From positions 744,001-808,000 of the forward strand of contig NZ_JACVMN010000001.1 in NCBI RefSeq assembly GCF_014698935.1: 64,000 nt of DNA. Direction: 5' to 3'. The position numbers and the translations under genes were made by a program. The notes under the pieces were generated by a model. It saw nothing but the letters and a program-made list of their open reading frames with translations, had not been told where the DNA came from and did not search any database. This DNA is from Flagellimonas sp. S3867 (lineage in GTDB: Bacteria; Bacteroidota; Bacteroidia; Flavobacteriales; Flavobacteriaceae). This document shows positions 1-8,342 of this stretch, piece by piece; the stretch's first letter is position 1; each line of letters begins with the position of its first letter.

Positions 1-1
1 A

Positions 2-973
2 AAGGGATTGGAAAACCCGAGGGTAAAAAAAGGAATCCGCCGTGGGCTTCAGCTTTTACTTATTGGTTACTTGCTTCGAATGAACATTTTTGGGCTCTTT
101 AGCGGTGAACTATATGATTCATTCTATTTGGTGGATGTATTGCATTGTATCGGCCTTTCAATTTTAGTATTGATCGGTGTTTACCTTTTTGCAGCAGAAA
201 AAAAGAAATATCTTTTTCCAAGCTTGCTCGTGGGAATTACAATACTGTTATTCCTTTTTGAACCGATTTACAAGCAGTGGTCCTTTTCTTTTTTACCAAA
301 TGCATTGGCCAACTATTTTACCAAGGCCAATGGTTCCGTATTTACCATAATTCCTTGGTTGGGATATGCCACCATTGGTGGGTTTATTTCTATAATGTTC
401 ACCAGGTTCAAAGATTTTAAGTATTTGTACCCCGTCGCAATTTCCATAGCAACAGTTGTGGGATTCACTTTGGTCTATTTTTCCTCTTTAGGGTTTATAA
501 GTCTTTATGATTTTAGCGGCATTGAGCTATTTAGGCTAATAGAAAGCAATAATTACTTGTTTATTCGCCTTGGAGATGTTTTTGTGGCTTTTGCCATTTT
601 CATGTTGTTCCGGAAGCTCATGACCAACAAAACAGTTTTAAATATTGGTGCAAGCACCTTATCTATTTACATAATTCACTTCATCATCCTCTATGGAAGC
701 TTTACAGGACTTGGATTATATCGCTTTTTGCATCATTCATTGAACCCCAGTACCGTAATCTTAGGTGCACTAATGTTTATGACAGCCTGTACGTTCTTGG
801 CGTTGAGATACAATAAACATGAAACTGAAATTAAAGCTCAAGGTACCCAGGCCGTTGGTTTTGTGAAAAATCTAACCACGGAACTTAAAAAGGTATCCAG
901 CCCTATTTTAAGAGAAGTTTCCGTACGAGCGAAAGTCTTGCTTAGAAAGTTTCTTAGAACGGTAAGGAGTTAA
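2..973 (+). CDS. Membrane acyltransferase-like protein (DUF1624/HGSNAT-like), 5' end cut off
   Basis: The frame is open to the left edge, so this is the C-terminal part of a longer protein; the first possible start in the window is a TTG at 8, which I do not take as real. About 320 residues are visible, mostly hydrophobic, with some eight to nine membrane segments and a basic cytoplasmic tail. The segment around residues 40-60 (DVLHCIGLSILVLIGVYLF) and the late SIYIIHF segment resemble the heparan-alpha-glucosaminide N-acetyltransferase/DUF1624 and acyltransferase-3 membrane families, which move acyl groups across or onto envelope glycans. The substrate cannot be named. It converges on lpdA with an 18-bp gap and no clear terminator. 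Confidence 0.6.
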   Translation, partial: KGLENPRVKKGIRRGLQLLLIGYLLRMNIFGLFSGELYDSFYLVDVLHCIGLSILVLIGVYLFAAEKKKYLFPSLLVGITILLFLFEPIYKQWSFSFLPNALANYFTKANGSVFTIIPWLGYATIGGFISIMFTRFKDFKYLYPVAISIATVVGFTLVYFSSLGFISLYDFSGIELFRLIESNNYLFIRLGDVFVAFAIFMLFRKLMTNKTVLNIGASTLSIYIIHFIILYGSFTGLGLYRFLHHSLNPSTVILGALMFMTACTFLALRYNKHETEIKAQGTQAVGFVKNLTTELKKVSSPILREVSVRAKVLLRKFLRTVRS

Positions 974-991
974 AGTTACCCCTCTTATTTT

Positions 992-2398
992 TTAGATATG
1001 AATAGCCCTATCGTCCGTGGCCGCCAACGCAGCTTCTTTGACAGCTTCAGCGTAAGTTGGGTGTGCATGGCTCATACGTGCCATATCTTCAGCAGAAGCG
1101 CGGAACTCCATCGCGGTAACACCTTCGGTAATCAAATCTGCGCAACGTGCACCGATCATATGTACACCCAATACCTCATCGGTAGCGCTATCCGCTAATA
1201 TTTTTACGAAGCCATCAATATCCATACTCGCCCTAGCTCTCCCCAATGCCCGCATCGGAAATTGCCCCACTTTATATGAAACACCAGCTTCTTTAAGTTC
1301 TTCTTCGGTTTTACCAACTGCGGCAACCTCTGGCCAAGTATAAACCACTCCAGGGATCAAATTGTAATCGATATGTGGTTTTTGACCAGCAAGCAGTTCA
1401 GCAACCATGGTACCTTCTTCTTCAGCCTTATGGGCCAACATAGCTCCTTTAACCACATCGCCGATGGCATAAATATTGGAAACATTGGTCTGAAGATGTT
1501 CATTGACTTCTACTCGTCCCCTATCATCCAATTTTACTCCGGCGGCTTCAGCATTCAATCCATCGGTATAAGGTCTTCGACCAACAGAAACCAAACAGTA
1601 GTCCCCTTTTAAAACAACTTCTTTCCCTTTTTTGTCATCTGCCTTTACCACGACCTCATCCCCTAAACGTTCAACGGACTTTACTTTGTGAGAAAGATTG
1701 AACTTCATCTTTTGCTTTTTCAAAGACCGCATCAACTCTTTGGAAAGTCCACTATCCATACCCGGGATAATTCTATCCAAATACTCAACAACCGTGACCT
1801 CAGCTCCAATACGCTTGTATACCTGACCCAGCTCCAATCCGATAACTCCACCGCCAATAACAATCATGTGTTTGGGAACTTCTTTAAGTTTCAACGCTTC
1901 TGTAGAAGTGATTATTCGTTCTTTATCTATTTTGATAAATGGCAAAGTAGAAGGTTTAGAACCAGTAGCAATAATGGTATGCTTTGCCTCAATGGTCTCG
2001 GTTTTTCCCTTCTCATTTTTGATATTGACGTGTGTGGCATCTTTAAAACTTCCAACGCCTTGAAATACATCAATCTTATTTTTATCCATCAAAAACTGGA
2101 TTCCTTTAGTGGTTTGATCAACAACACCCTGTTTTCGATTGATCATTTGCCCTAAATTCACTTTGACTTCGCCAGGAATATCAATGCCATGCTCTTCAAA
2201 ATGTTTGACCGCATCTTCATAATGATGTGAGGAATCCAAAAGCGCTTTGGATGGAATACAACCAACATTTAAACAGGTACCTCCAAGGGTTCCATATTTT
2301 TCAATTATTGCGGTTTTCATTCCCAGCTGGGCGCAACGGATTGCCGCTACATATCCTCCAGGTCCAGAGCCAATAATGGCCACATCATATTGATTCAT
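992..2398 (-). CDS. lpdA: Dihydrolipoyl dehydrogenase (E3)
   Basis: This FAD enzyme reoxidises dihydrolipoamide of the 2-oxo acid dehydrogenase complexes and the glycine cleavage system, with NAD+ as acceptor. It is 468 residues, the normal family length. The FAD-binding GxGxxG is at residues 10-15, the redox disulfide is C42/C47 in GGTCLNVGCIPSK, a second NAD-binding GGGVIGLE lies near residue 185, and the dimer-interface catalytic pair is H446/E451 in HPTYAEA. The gene stands alone, with no E1 or E2 subunit nearby, as expected for an E3 shared between complexes. The ATG at 2398 fits the conserved N-terminus NQYDVAIIGSGPGGY. Confidence 0.96.
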   Translation of the reverse strand: MNQYDVAIIGSGPGGYVAAIRCAQLGMKTAIIEKYGTLGGTCLNVGCIPSKALLDSSHHYEDAVKHFEEHGIDIPGEVKVNLGQMINRKQGVVDQTTKGIQFLMDKNKIDVFQGVGSFKDATHVNIKNEKGKTETIEAKHTIIATGSKPSTLPFIKIDKERIITSTEALKLKEVPKHMIVIGGGVIGLELGQVYKRIGAEVTVVEYLDRIIPGMDSGLSKELMRSLKKQKMKFNLSHKVKSVERLGDEVVVKADDKKGKEVVLKGDYCLVSVGRRPYTDGLNAEAAGVKLDDRGRVEVNEHLQTNVSNIYAIGDVVKGAMLAHKAEEEGTMVAELLAGQKPHIDYNLIPGVVYTWPEVAAVGKTEEELKEAGVSYKVGQFPMRALGRARASMDIDGFVKILADSATDEVLGVHMIGARCADLITEGVTAMEFRASAEDMARMSHAHPTYAEAVKEAALAATDDRAIHI

Positions 2399-2438
2399 AT
2401 TTCTATTTTAGAACTATTATTTTGTTCGATAATCAGAA

Positions 2439-2446
2439 CAAAAATA
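2439..2446 (-). promoter_or_regulatory. Possible -7 box of the lpdA promoter
   Basis: Read on the minus strand this is TATTTTTG, which fits the Bacteroidetes -7 consensus TAnnTTTG, about 40 bp upstream of the lpdA start. No convincing TTG -33 element is seen at the usual distance, so the call is tentative. Confidence 0.4.
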
Positions 2447-2575
2447 ACAATGTTATTCTAAAAGGACTGCTTCTTTTACGTTTTGATTTTCTTTTTGTTT
2501 CAGGGATTTATAAATCTATCTTAAAGTTGAATTCCAGTTTAGACAACATCCACAATTTCTGATTACATTTGAGTG

Positions 2576-3625
2576 ATGCGCACGTTGAAATTGGACAAGG
2601 AAATTGAGGTGTTTATCACCGGACTTGGAGCTGCACAAAGCTTGCTGATGTCTTTCTATAGTTTCTTTGAAAGAAAAAAGGATTTCAAGAATCTACTTTT
2701 GGGGTTATTCTTTCTGGCTATCACATTCCGCTTGGCCAAATCAATTCTTTGGGTGTACTTGGATACGTCTCCCTTGTGGTTGATCAATATTGGATTTATG
2801 GCCCACTCGGTTTCAGGGCCTGCCCTGTTTTTGTACATCCTTCATTTTTTGTTTCCTAGAAAGTGGTCCAACTGGAGCCTCATCCATTTTGTGCCAAGTC
2901 TTGTTTTACTGTTCTATGTTGGAATGTTATCCTTGGACAACTTTTGGTATGCTGGGGGCTATACCGCCCTGCTTTTTCAGCAAATGGGATATAGTTTGGC
3001 TGGGATAGTAATTTTGGGAATCCATTTTGGTTCTAAAAAGAAGAAAGTAAGCTTAAGCAGGTCATCTCTTATTTGGATAGCGGCTTTGGTTCTAGGTACT
3101 GCATTGTTGCAATTTTTATATTTCTCCAATTATATATTGGGATTGACACCATATTTACTTGGACCCATTAGTTACCTTCCTTTTGTCTACTTTTTGGCAT
3201 TCTTGCTTTTTAAAAACCCTTCCCTGTTAAAACATTCTGTCTCCAAAAAACATCAGAACATTCGCTTGAGCGCTCAAGAGCTTGATGCGTATGCTAAACA
3301 GATGAAGCAATTGATGGAGCGCGAAAAATTATACTTGGACCCCAACTGTTCACTGAACCTCGTCTCCAAGAAAATGAAACAACCCTCTTATCTTATTTCG
3401 CATGTGGTTAACAACATGCTCGGTAAAAGCTTTCCCGATTTTTTGAACGGTTTCCGCATCGAGGAGGTAAAGTTCAGATTACTGCAACCCGAAAACCATA
3501 ATGTCAAGATAGCCAGCATTGCTTATGATTGCGGATTTAATTCACTTTCATCCTTTAATATTGCGTTTAAAAAATTGACCGGGACAACCCCGACCCAATT
3601 CCTAAAAAACAACACCGCCCAATAG
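2576..3625 (+). CDS. AraC-family regulator with multi-helix membrane sensor domain
   Basis: The N-terminal ~215 residues hold about seven hydrophobic segments; the C-terminal ~110 residues form an AraC-type double helix-turn-helix, with the typical IASIAYDCGFNSLSSFNIAFKKLTG segment split over its second HTH. Membrane-anchored AraC proteins of this layout are common in Flavobacteria and are thought to sense an envelope or small-molecule signal, but the ligand is unknown. A GTG at 2573 immediately precedes the ATG at 2576, and I prefer the ATG. It is divergent from lpdA and upstream of the NTP/NDP-exchanger-like gene (3720), which is a plausible but unproven target. Confidence 0.85.
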   Translation: MRTLKLDKEIEVFITGLGAAQSLLMSFYSFFERKKDFKNLLLGLFFLAITFRLAKSILWVYLDTSPLWLINIGFMAHSVSGPALFLYILHFLFPRKWSNWSLIHFVPSLVLLFYVGMLSLDNFWYAGGYTALLFQQMGYSLAGIVILGIHFGSKKKKVSLSRSSLIWIAALVLGTALLQFLYFSNYILGLTPYLLGPISYLPFVYFLAFLLFKNPSLLKHSVSKKHQNIRLSAQELDAYAKQMKQLMEREKLYLDPNCSLNLVSKKMKQPSYLISHVVNNMLGKSFPDFLNGFRIEEVKFRLLQPENHNVKIASIAYDCGFNSLSSFNIAFKKLTGTTPTQFLKNNTAQ

Positions 3626-3719
3626 GTATTTATAAATCCATCAGACCAATTTACTAATACCAAAGGTTTAGAAAATTGCAGTGCCCATATTCGTAAGAAC
3701 ACTAGGGCGCAAATTTTCT

Positions 3720-5030
3720 ATGAAAAACATTTTTGACATTTTTCCACGGCAAAAATTTCAACAGTTAAACACCCAACCAACAAAATTGGTGTCCTGTTCC
3801 TTCCTATATTTCTTTTGTTTGTTATGCTCTTATTTTATTTTGAGACCGCTCCGCGATGAAATGGGGATTGTAAACGGAGCTATGAATATGCAGTGGTTGT
3901 TTACCGGAACCTTTGTGGCCATGCTTTGTATCGTTCCCATTTTTGCGTTGTTAATGGCCAAAACTTCTATTAAAAGGGTCTTGATTCTGTCTTACTCCTT
4001 CTTTGTATCTAATATTTTTATATTCTACATTCTATTTGAAACCGTTGGAATTACCAAGCCTGTAGCTATTGCCTTTTTTATCTGGTTAAGTGTTTTCAAT
4101 CTTTTTGTGGTTTCATTGTTTTGGAGTTTTATGGCGGATGTATTTACCGGACCAACTTCCAAACGCTTTTTTGGCATAATTGCAGGTGGTGGCAGTTTGG
4201 GTGCATTGACCGGTCCCTTGATTGCCAATTATCTGAGTAAGCACTCCCTTATTAGCACTCTTTTACTTGTGGCGGCCTTGTTTCTTTTTTTAGCACTTTG
4301 TTGCATTTTTATAATTCTTGCCTTATCACGTAGCGATTATAGCTCTAAAATCACAACGGCTAAAACTCTCAGTATTATAAAGCTTTTTGCGGGAATTAGG
4401 AATATTGCAAAATCAAGGTACCTAATTTCTATTGTGATTTTTATCTTGTTGTACACCACAATTTCCACGGTGCTCTATTTTGAACAAGCACACATTGTAG
4501 AGGATACATTGGGGCAACAGGGTCAGCGTATAAGTTATTTTTCCAATATTGATTTTACCGTAAACACAATTGCGATAATAGGCCAGCTTTTGTTAACTGG
4601 GAGCATTATCCAAAGATTTGGATTGGCCAAAGTACTTGCCTCCATTCCTTTTTTAATGGGATTGGGACTGCTCTTTCTTGGCACAAGTTCATCCCTTTGG
4701 GTGATAGCAGCTTTAATGGTCATCCACCGGTCTGGTAATTTTATACTGCTCCGTCCATCCCGCGAGATTCTATACACGGTAACTTCCTTGGAAGAGAAAT
4801 ACAAGGCCAAAAATTTTATAGATACCGCAATCTACCGTGGTGGTGATGCATTGGTAGGATGGTTATTCGCGGGACTTGTAGCTATTGGATGGGGACTTGG
4901 TGCAATAGCTTTTCTGGCTATACCCCTTGCTTTTATATGGAGTTTTGTTGGCCATAGCCTTGGAAAACAACAATTTAAAAAGGAGAAAAACCTAACTTTA
5001 AACAACAAGATTCATGAAAACAACATTTAA
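3720..5030 (+). CDS. MFS-type membrane carrier, NTP/NDP exchange transporter-like
   Basis: The product is a 436-residue membrane protein with about 12 hydrophobic segments. The motif YFILRPLRDEMG after the first helix is the signature of the ATP/ADP (TlcC-like) exchange-transporter group of the major facilitator superfamily. The second half carries a matching arginine-rich loop (HRSGNFILLRPSREIL). Free-living bacteria have such proteins too, so nucleotide exchange is not proven. The frame could open at a GTG at 3681, but the extra 13 residues look like leader sequence, and the ATG at 3720 gives a normal start. It overlaps the next gene by 17 bp, which suggests co-translation. Confidence 0.75.
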   Translation: MKNIFDIFPRQKFQQLNTQPTKLVSCSFLYFFCLLCSYFILRPLRDEMGIVNGAMNMQWLFTGTFVAMLCIVPIFALLMAKTSIKRVLILSYSFFVSNIFIFYILFETVGITKPVAIAFFIWLSVFNLFVVSLFWSFMADVFTGPTSKRFFGIIAGGGSLGALTGPLIANYLSKHSLISTLLLVAALFLFLALCCIFIILALSRSDYSSKITTAKTLSIIKLFAGIRNIAKSRYLISIVIFILLYTTISTVLYFEQAHIVEDTLGQQGQRISYFSNIDFTVNTIAIIGQLLLTGSIIQRFGLAKVLASIPFLMGLGLLFLGTSSSLWVIAALMVIHRSGNFILLRPSREILYTVTSLEEKYKAKNFIDTAIYRGGDALVGWLFAGLVAIGWGLGAIAFLAIPLAFIWSFVGHSLGKQQFKKEKNLTLNNKIHENNI

Positions 5031-5943
5031 CCGTAGGGAAGTATTAAAACTATCCATAATGGGTGGTCTTGGTCTTTCTTTAAATCCTATCCCAAATTCA
5101 CTGATGGCTTTGGAAAAAATTCATACAAGAAATATTCCATCAACGGGAGAACCATTGCCAATTATCGGGCTTGGAACTTGGCAGACTTTTGATGTCGGAA
5201 ATTCCATAGAAAAGCGGAAGCTTTTAAGCAAAGTGCTTGCAGAAATGAACCGTTTTGGTGGAAGTGTTATCGACTCATCACCCATGTATGCATCTTCTGA
5301 AAAGGTGGTTGGGGACCTTACAAGCAATCTTGTATTTCAAAATCAGCTTTTTTATGCCACAAAGGTCTGGACATCGGGGAAACAAGCGGGAATTAGACAG
5401 ATGGAAGCATCTATGCGTAAAATGCAAAGAAGAAAGCTGGATTTAATGCAAATTCACAATTTGGTCGATTGGAAAACCCATGTAAAAACACTTAAAACAT
5501 GGAAAGAAGAGGGGAAAATTAAATATTGGGGCATTACGCATTATGTAAATTCTGCCCACGGTTCGCTTGAGAAAATCATAAAATCAGAAGGTCCAGATTT
5601 TGTTCAATTCAATTATTCGATACGATCAAGACATGCAGAGGATTCTTTGTTCAATACTGCTAAAAAATACGATGTCGCCACTTTGGTTAATCAGCCTTAC
5701 GAAAGTGGTTCTTTGTTCCGCCGAGTAAAAGGGAAATCATTGCCGCCATGGGCACAGGAAAACGATATAAACAGTTGGGGGCAGTATTTTCTAAAATTTA
5801 TCCTTTCCAATAAAAATGTCACCTGCGTTATTCCAGGGACATCCAAACCGCATCATATGATAGACAATATGAAAGCTGGACTTGGTAAGATGCCCGACCA
5901 AAAGCTAAGAAACCAAATGGCCTCTTATCTCAACTCCATTTAA
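5014..5943 (+). CDS. Aldo/keto reductase with Tat-type signal
   Basis: The product is a 309-residue NADPH-dependent reductase-fold protein. The N-terminus has a twin-arginine pattern (NRREVLKLSIMGG) followed by a hydrophobic stretch, so export of a folded, cofactor-loaded enzyme by the Tat system is likely. The mature part carries the aldo/keto reductase tetrad: D87 and Y92 (DSSPMYASSE), K117 and H148 (MQIHN), and a late IPGTS cofactor loop. The substrate is unknown. It overlaps the upstream transporter gene by 17 bp, so the two probably form one transcript. Confidence 0.85.
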   Translation: MKTTFNRREVLKLSIMGGLGLSLNPIPNSLMALEKIHTRNIPSTGEPLPIIGLGTWQTFDVGNSIEKRKLLSKVLAEMNRFGGSVIDSSPMYASSEKVVGDLTSNLVFQNQLFYATKVWTSGKQAGIRQMEASMRKMQRRKLDLMQIHNLVDWKTHVKTLKTWKEEGKIKYWGITHYVNSAHGSLEKIIKSEGPDFVQFNYSIRSRHAEDSLFNTAKKYDVATLVNQPYESGSLFRRVKGKSLPPWAQENDINSWGQYFLKFILSNKNVTCVIPGTSKPHHMIDNMKAGLGKMPDQKLRNQMASYLNSI

Positions 5944-5946
5944 AGT

Positions 5947-6336
5947 CTAAATAGGAGCCAGTGGAAATTTATTGGCCCCGTAGTAGCCCAACCAAAGGCC
6001 GGCCAAAAGAGAAAGATGCAACCCAGATTCAAACCAAAATGGACCGCTCCATTGACCGCAGAGCACTGCAAACGACATTTTGCCCATGATAAATAGTGAA
6101 ATAGCAAAATGTGGCCAATAATTGTCGCGCACCACTATCAGTGATGCCAGAAACCCTGCAACCACAGCTGAACTAAAAGTGGCCAAGCCGCCAAAAGCCA
6201 ATTCGATGTTGGAGGAAGTGCAAAAACTAAGACCGCCCAATAAAATTTCTTGGGATAAAGTAGTGTACAGCAAAAGGGATAATCCCCCTATTATGGTTGC
6301 TGTCACCGTTAGCAAAATTCGCGTACGGGAGCTCAT
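5947..6336 (-). CDS. Small integral membrane protein, function unknown
   Basis: The product is 129 residues with four probable membrane helices and few charged residues. I do not recognise the family. It converges on the aldo/keto reductase with a 3-bp gap and has no partner gene on its own strand. The opposite-strand reading (6122-6343) has no such organisation, so this minus-strand frame is the better call. Confidence 0.6.
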   Translation of the reverse strand: MSSRTRILLTVTATIIGGLSLLLYTTLSQEILLGGLSFCTSSNIELAFGGLATFSSAVVAGFLASLIVVRDNYWPHFAISLFIMGKMSFAVLCGQWSGPFWFESGLHLSLLAGLWLGYYGANKFPLAPI

Positions 6337-6442
6337 TGGTTAAAAGACGTTTTTTGATTGTTGTTCGTTTTTTGGTAATGAAAAATTAGAAAGATTCATT
6401 CAAAGCAAACATCTTTTTAACACGGATTTACGTTAAACTTTG

Positions 6443-6901
6443 CTAAATATGGACTGAGGGGCTGCTTTTCACTTCCCGAATGGAAAAAGAACTTTGCGTA
6501 CTACCAATATTGCTGATCGCGGTGAGCTTGGCGACCATAAATTCACGATACTCTTTCATGTCTCCAACATTTACCTTTAGGATATAATCGTAATCCCCAC
6601 TTACATGGAAGCATTCGGAAACTTCATTAAGTTTTAAAACCTCCCGTTCAAAACGCAGTACATTTTCCTTGGTATGTTGTACCAAACGAATATGACATAG
6701 CACGGTAAAGTTGCGCTGTACCTTCTCTTTATCTATTAATGCGACATAGTTGGTGACAATCCCTGTTCGTTCTAGACGACGAATCCGCTCATACACGGCA
6801 GTTTTGGAAAAACCAAGGCTGTCTGCATATTGTTTTGTAGTTTTTTTGCAATCTTCTTGCAATAATTTCACCAATAGTTTATCAATTTCATCCAATTGCA
6901 T
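6443..6901 (-). CDS. Lrp/AsnC-family transcriptional regulator
   Basis: The product is 152 residues, the normal size for Lrp/AsnC proteins. The N-terminal winged helix (LDEIDKLLVKLLQEDCKKTTKQYAD..., HTH about residues 20-50) is followed by a RAM ligand-binding domain (about 65-145, with CFHVSGDYDYILKV). These proteins form octamers and sense amino acids. It is divergent from a PLP-dependent methionine gamma-lyase-like gene, the classic arrangement for an Lrp-type regulator of an amino-acid catabolic enzyme, so autoregulation and control of that neighbour by a sulfur amino acid is the likely role. Confidence 0.92.
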   Translation of the reverse strand: MQLDEIDKLLVKLLQEDCKKTTKQYADSLGFSKTAVYERIRRLERTGIVTNYVALIDKEKVQRNFTVLCHIRLVQHTKENVLRFEREVLKLNEVSECFHVSGDYDYILKVNVGDMKEYREFMVAKLTAISNIGSTQSSFSIREVKSSPSVHI

Positions 6902-6964
6902 ACTGATAGATTTTCAGGTTTAACAGGTCTATAAATTCAAAACTAGAACAAAAATCTAAATTTA

Positions 6965-6978
6965 GACTAATAATAGTC
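6965..6978. promoter_or_regulatory. Candidate Lrp operator (dyad) between the regulator and the lyase gene
   Basis: GACTAATAATAGTC is a 14-bp dyad with one internal mismatch in an A/T-rich 149-bp divergent intergenic region. Its position between the Lrp/AsnC gene and the lyase start, and its symmetry, fit a site for a dimeric regulator. This is inferred from position and symmetry only. Confidence 0.4.
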
Positions 6979-7050
6979 ATTAATTCTAAAAATTGATATT
7001 TATATTGATTATTATGCTTTACAATCGGAAATTTGATAAAAATTATTCCA

Positions 7051-8271
7051 ATGGACTATAAAGCATCAGAGCAAATACAGGATCTTCAATATTTTGGGGA
7101 ATTTGGCGGGGTAAATCCTTCCATTTCCGATTCATCCACTTATACATTCCTTTCCGCAAAGACCATGTTCGATACCTTTGAGGGCAATACCGAAGGCTGC
7201 TATCTGTATAGCAGGCATTCTTCTCCCTCCAATCTCTATTTGGGCGAGGCTATGGCGCAATTGGAGGGTACAGAGGCCGCCAATGTATATGCCAGTGGCA
7301 TGGGAGCGATTAGTTCTGTTATTTTTCAACTATGCAATAGAGATGAACACATTGTATGCAGTAGAACTATTTATGGGGGAACCTATGCGTTTTTGAAAAA
7401 CTTCATGAAGAAGTTCAACATTTCAACCTCTTTTGTGGACATTACCGACTTAGAGGAAGTTGAGCAATCTATCACTTCCAAAACCAAGATGATCTATTGC
7501 GAAGCAATAAGCAATCCCCTACTCGAGGTGGCCCATATTCAATCACTGTCCAAGCTGGCCAAAAAACATGGGATTCCACTTGTAGTTGACAATACCTTTT
7601 CACCTTTAAGCATCAATGCAGCAAAACTGGGTGCTGATATTGTGGTACATAGCCTTACCAAATTCATCAATGGAAGCAGCGATTGTGTTGCAGGGGCAGT
7701 TTGTGCCTCTTCCGAATTCTGCCTAAGCTTAAAAGATGTAAATGATGGAGCCGGAATGCTGCTAGGGAGTACTTTAGACAGTTTAAGGGCAGCTTCCATT
7801 CTCAAAAACATGAGAACGCTACATATTCGCATTAAAAAGCATAGCGAAAATGCACAATCCTTGGCCAATGCTTTTGAAAAAGATGGATTGCGGGTAGTAT
7901 ATCCCGGATTAAAAAGTCACCCTGGGCATGAAGTCATGAAATCCCAAATGAACCCGGAATACGGTTTTGGTGGATTGATGACTTTGGATGTTGGTTCGTT
8001 GGACAAGGCAAACGCATTAATGGAATTAATGCAAAAAGAAAGACTGGGATACTTGGCGGTAAGCTTAGGATTTTACAAAACACTGTTCAGTGCACCTGGC
8101 ACATCCACATCTTCTGAGATTCCGATGGAAGAACAAGAACAGTTAGGACTCTCACAAGGACTTATTCGATTTTCAATTGGTCTGGACAATGATATTTACA
8201 AAACATATTTACATATGCGTTCTTGCATGGAACGTTTAGGAATCTTGGAAAATAACACCGCTTTGGTCTAA
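7051..8271 (+). CDS. PLP-dependent Cys/Met metabolism enzyme, methionine gamma-lyase-like
   Basis: The product is a 406-residue member of the cystathionine-synthase/lyase family (fold type I). The PLP lysine is K204 in HSLTKFINGSSD, the pyridine-binding Asp is D180 (VVDNTFSP), and the ring-stacking Tyr is Y108. The position of the catalytic Cys of characterised methionine gamma-lyases (YGCTFAF) is Gly here (YGGTYAF), so methionine is not certain as substrate; cystathionine or homocysteine is possible. The expected reaction releases ammonia, a 2-oxo acid and a thiol or sulfide. The frame opens at a TTG at 7033, but the ATG at 7051 is preferred. It is followed by nhaC and is divergent from an Lrp regulator. 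Confidence 0.85.
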   Translation: MDYKASEQIQDLQYFGEFGGVNPSISDSSTYTFLSAKTMFDTFEGNTEGCYLYSRHSSPSNLYLGEAMAQLEGTEAANVYASGMGAISSVIFQLCNRDEHIVCSRTIYGGTYAFLKNFMKKFNISTSFVDITDLEEVEQSITSKTKMIYCEAISNPLLEVAHIQSLSKLAKKHGIPLVVDNTFSPLSINAAKLGADIVVHSLTKFINGSSDCVAGAVCASSEFCLSLKDVNDGAGMLLGSTLDSLRAASILKNMRTLHIRIKKHSENAQSLANAFEKDGLRVVYPGLKSHPGHEVMKSQMNPEYGFGGLMTLDVGSLDKANALMELMQKERLGYLAVSLGFYKTLFSAPGTSTSSEIPMEEQEQLGLSQGLIRFSIGLDNDIYKTYLHMRSCMERLGILENNTALV

Positions 8272-8342
8272 TACGTCTAAATTATTGGTTTGGAGAACAG
8301 GTCTCAAAGTTGTAATATTACCTTCAAACAAAACCAGATTTC

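Noticed and set aside
1688..2155. 155-codon open frame opposite lpdA
   Set aside because: It is the reverse reading of the lpdA FAD/NAD domains; no start signal or family likeness.
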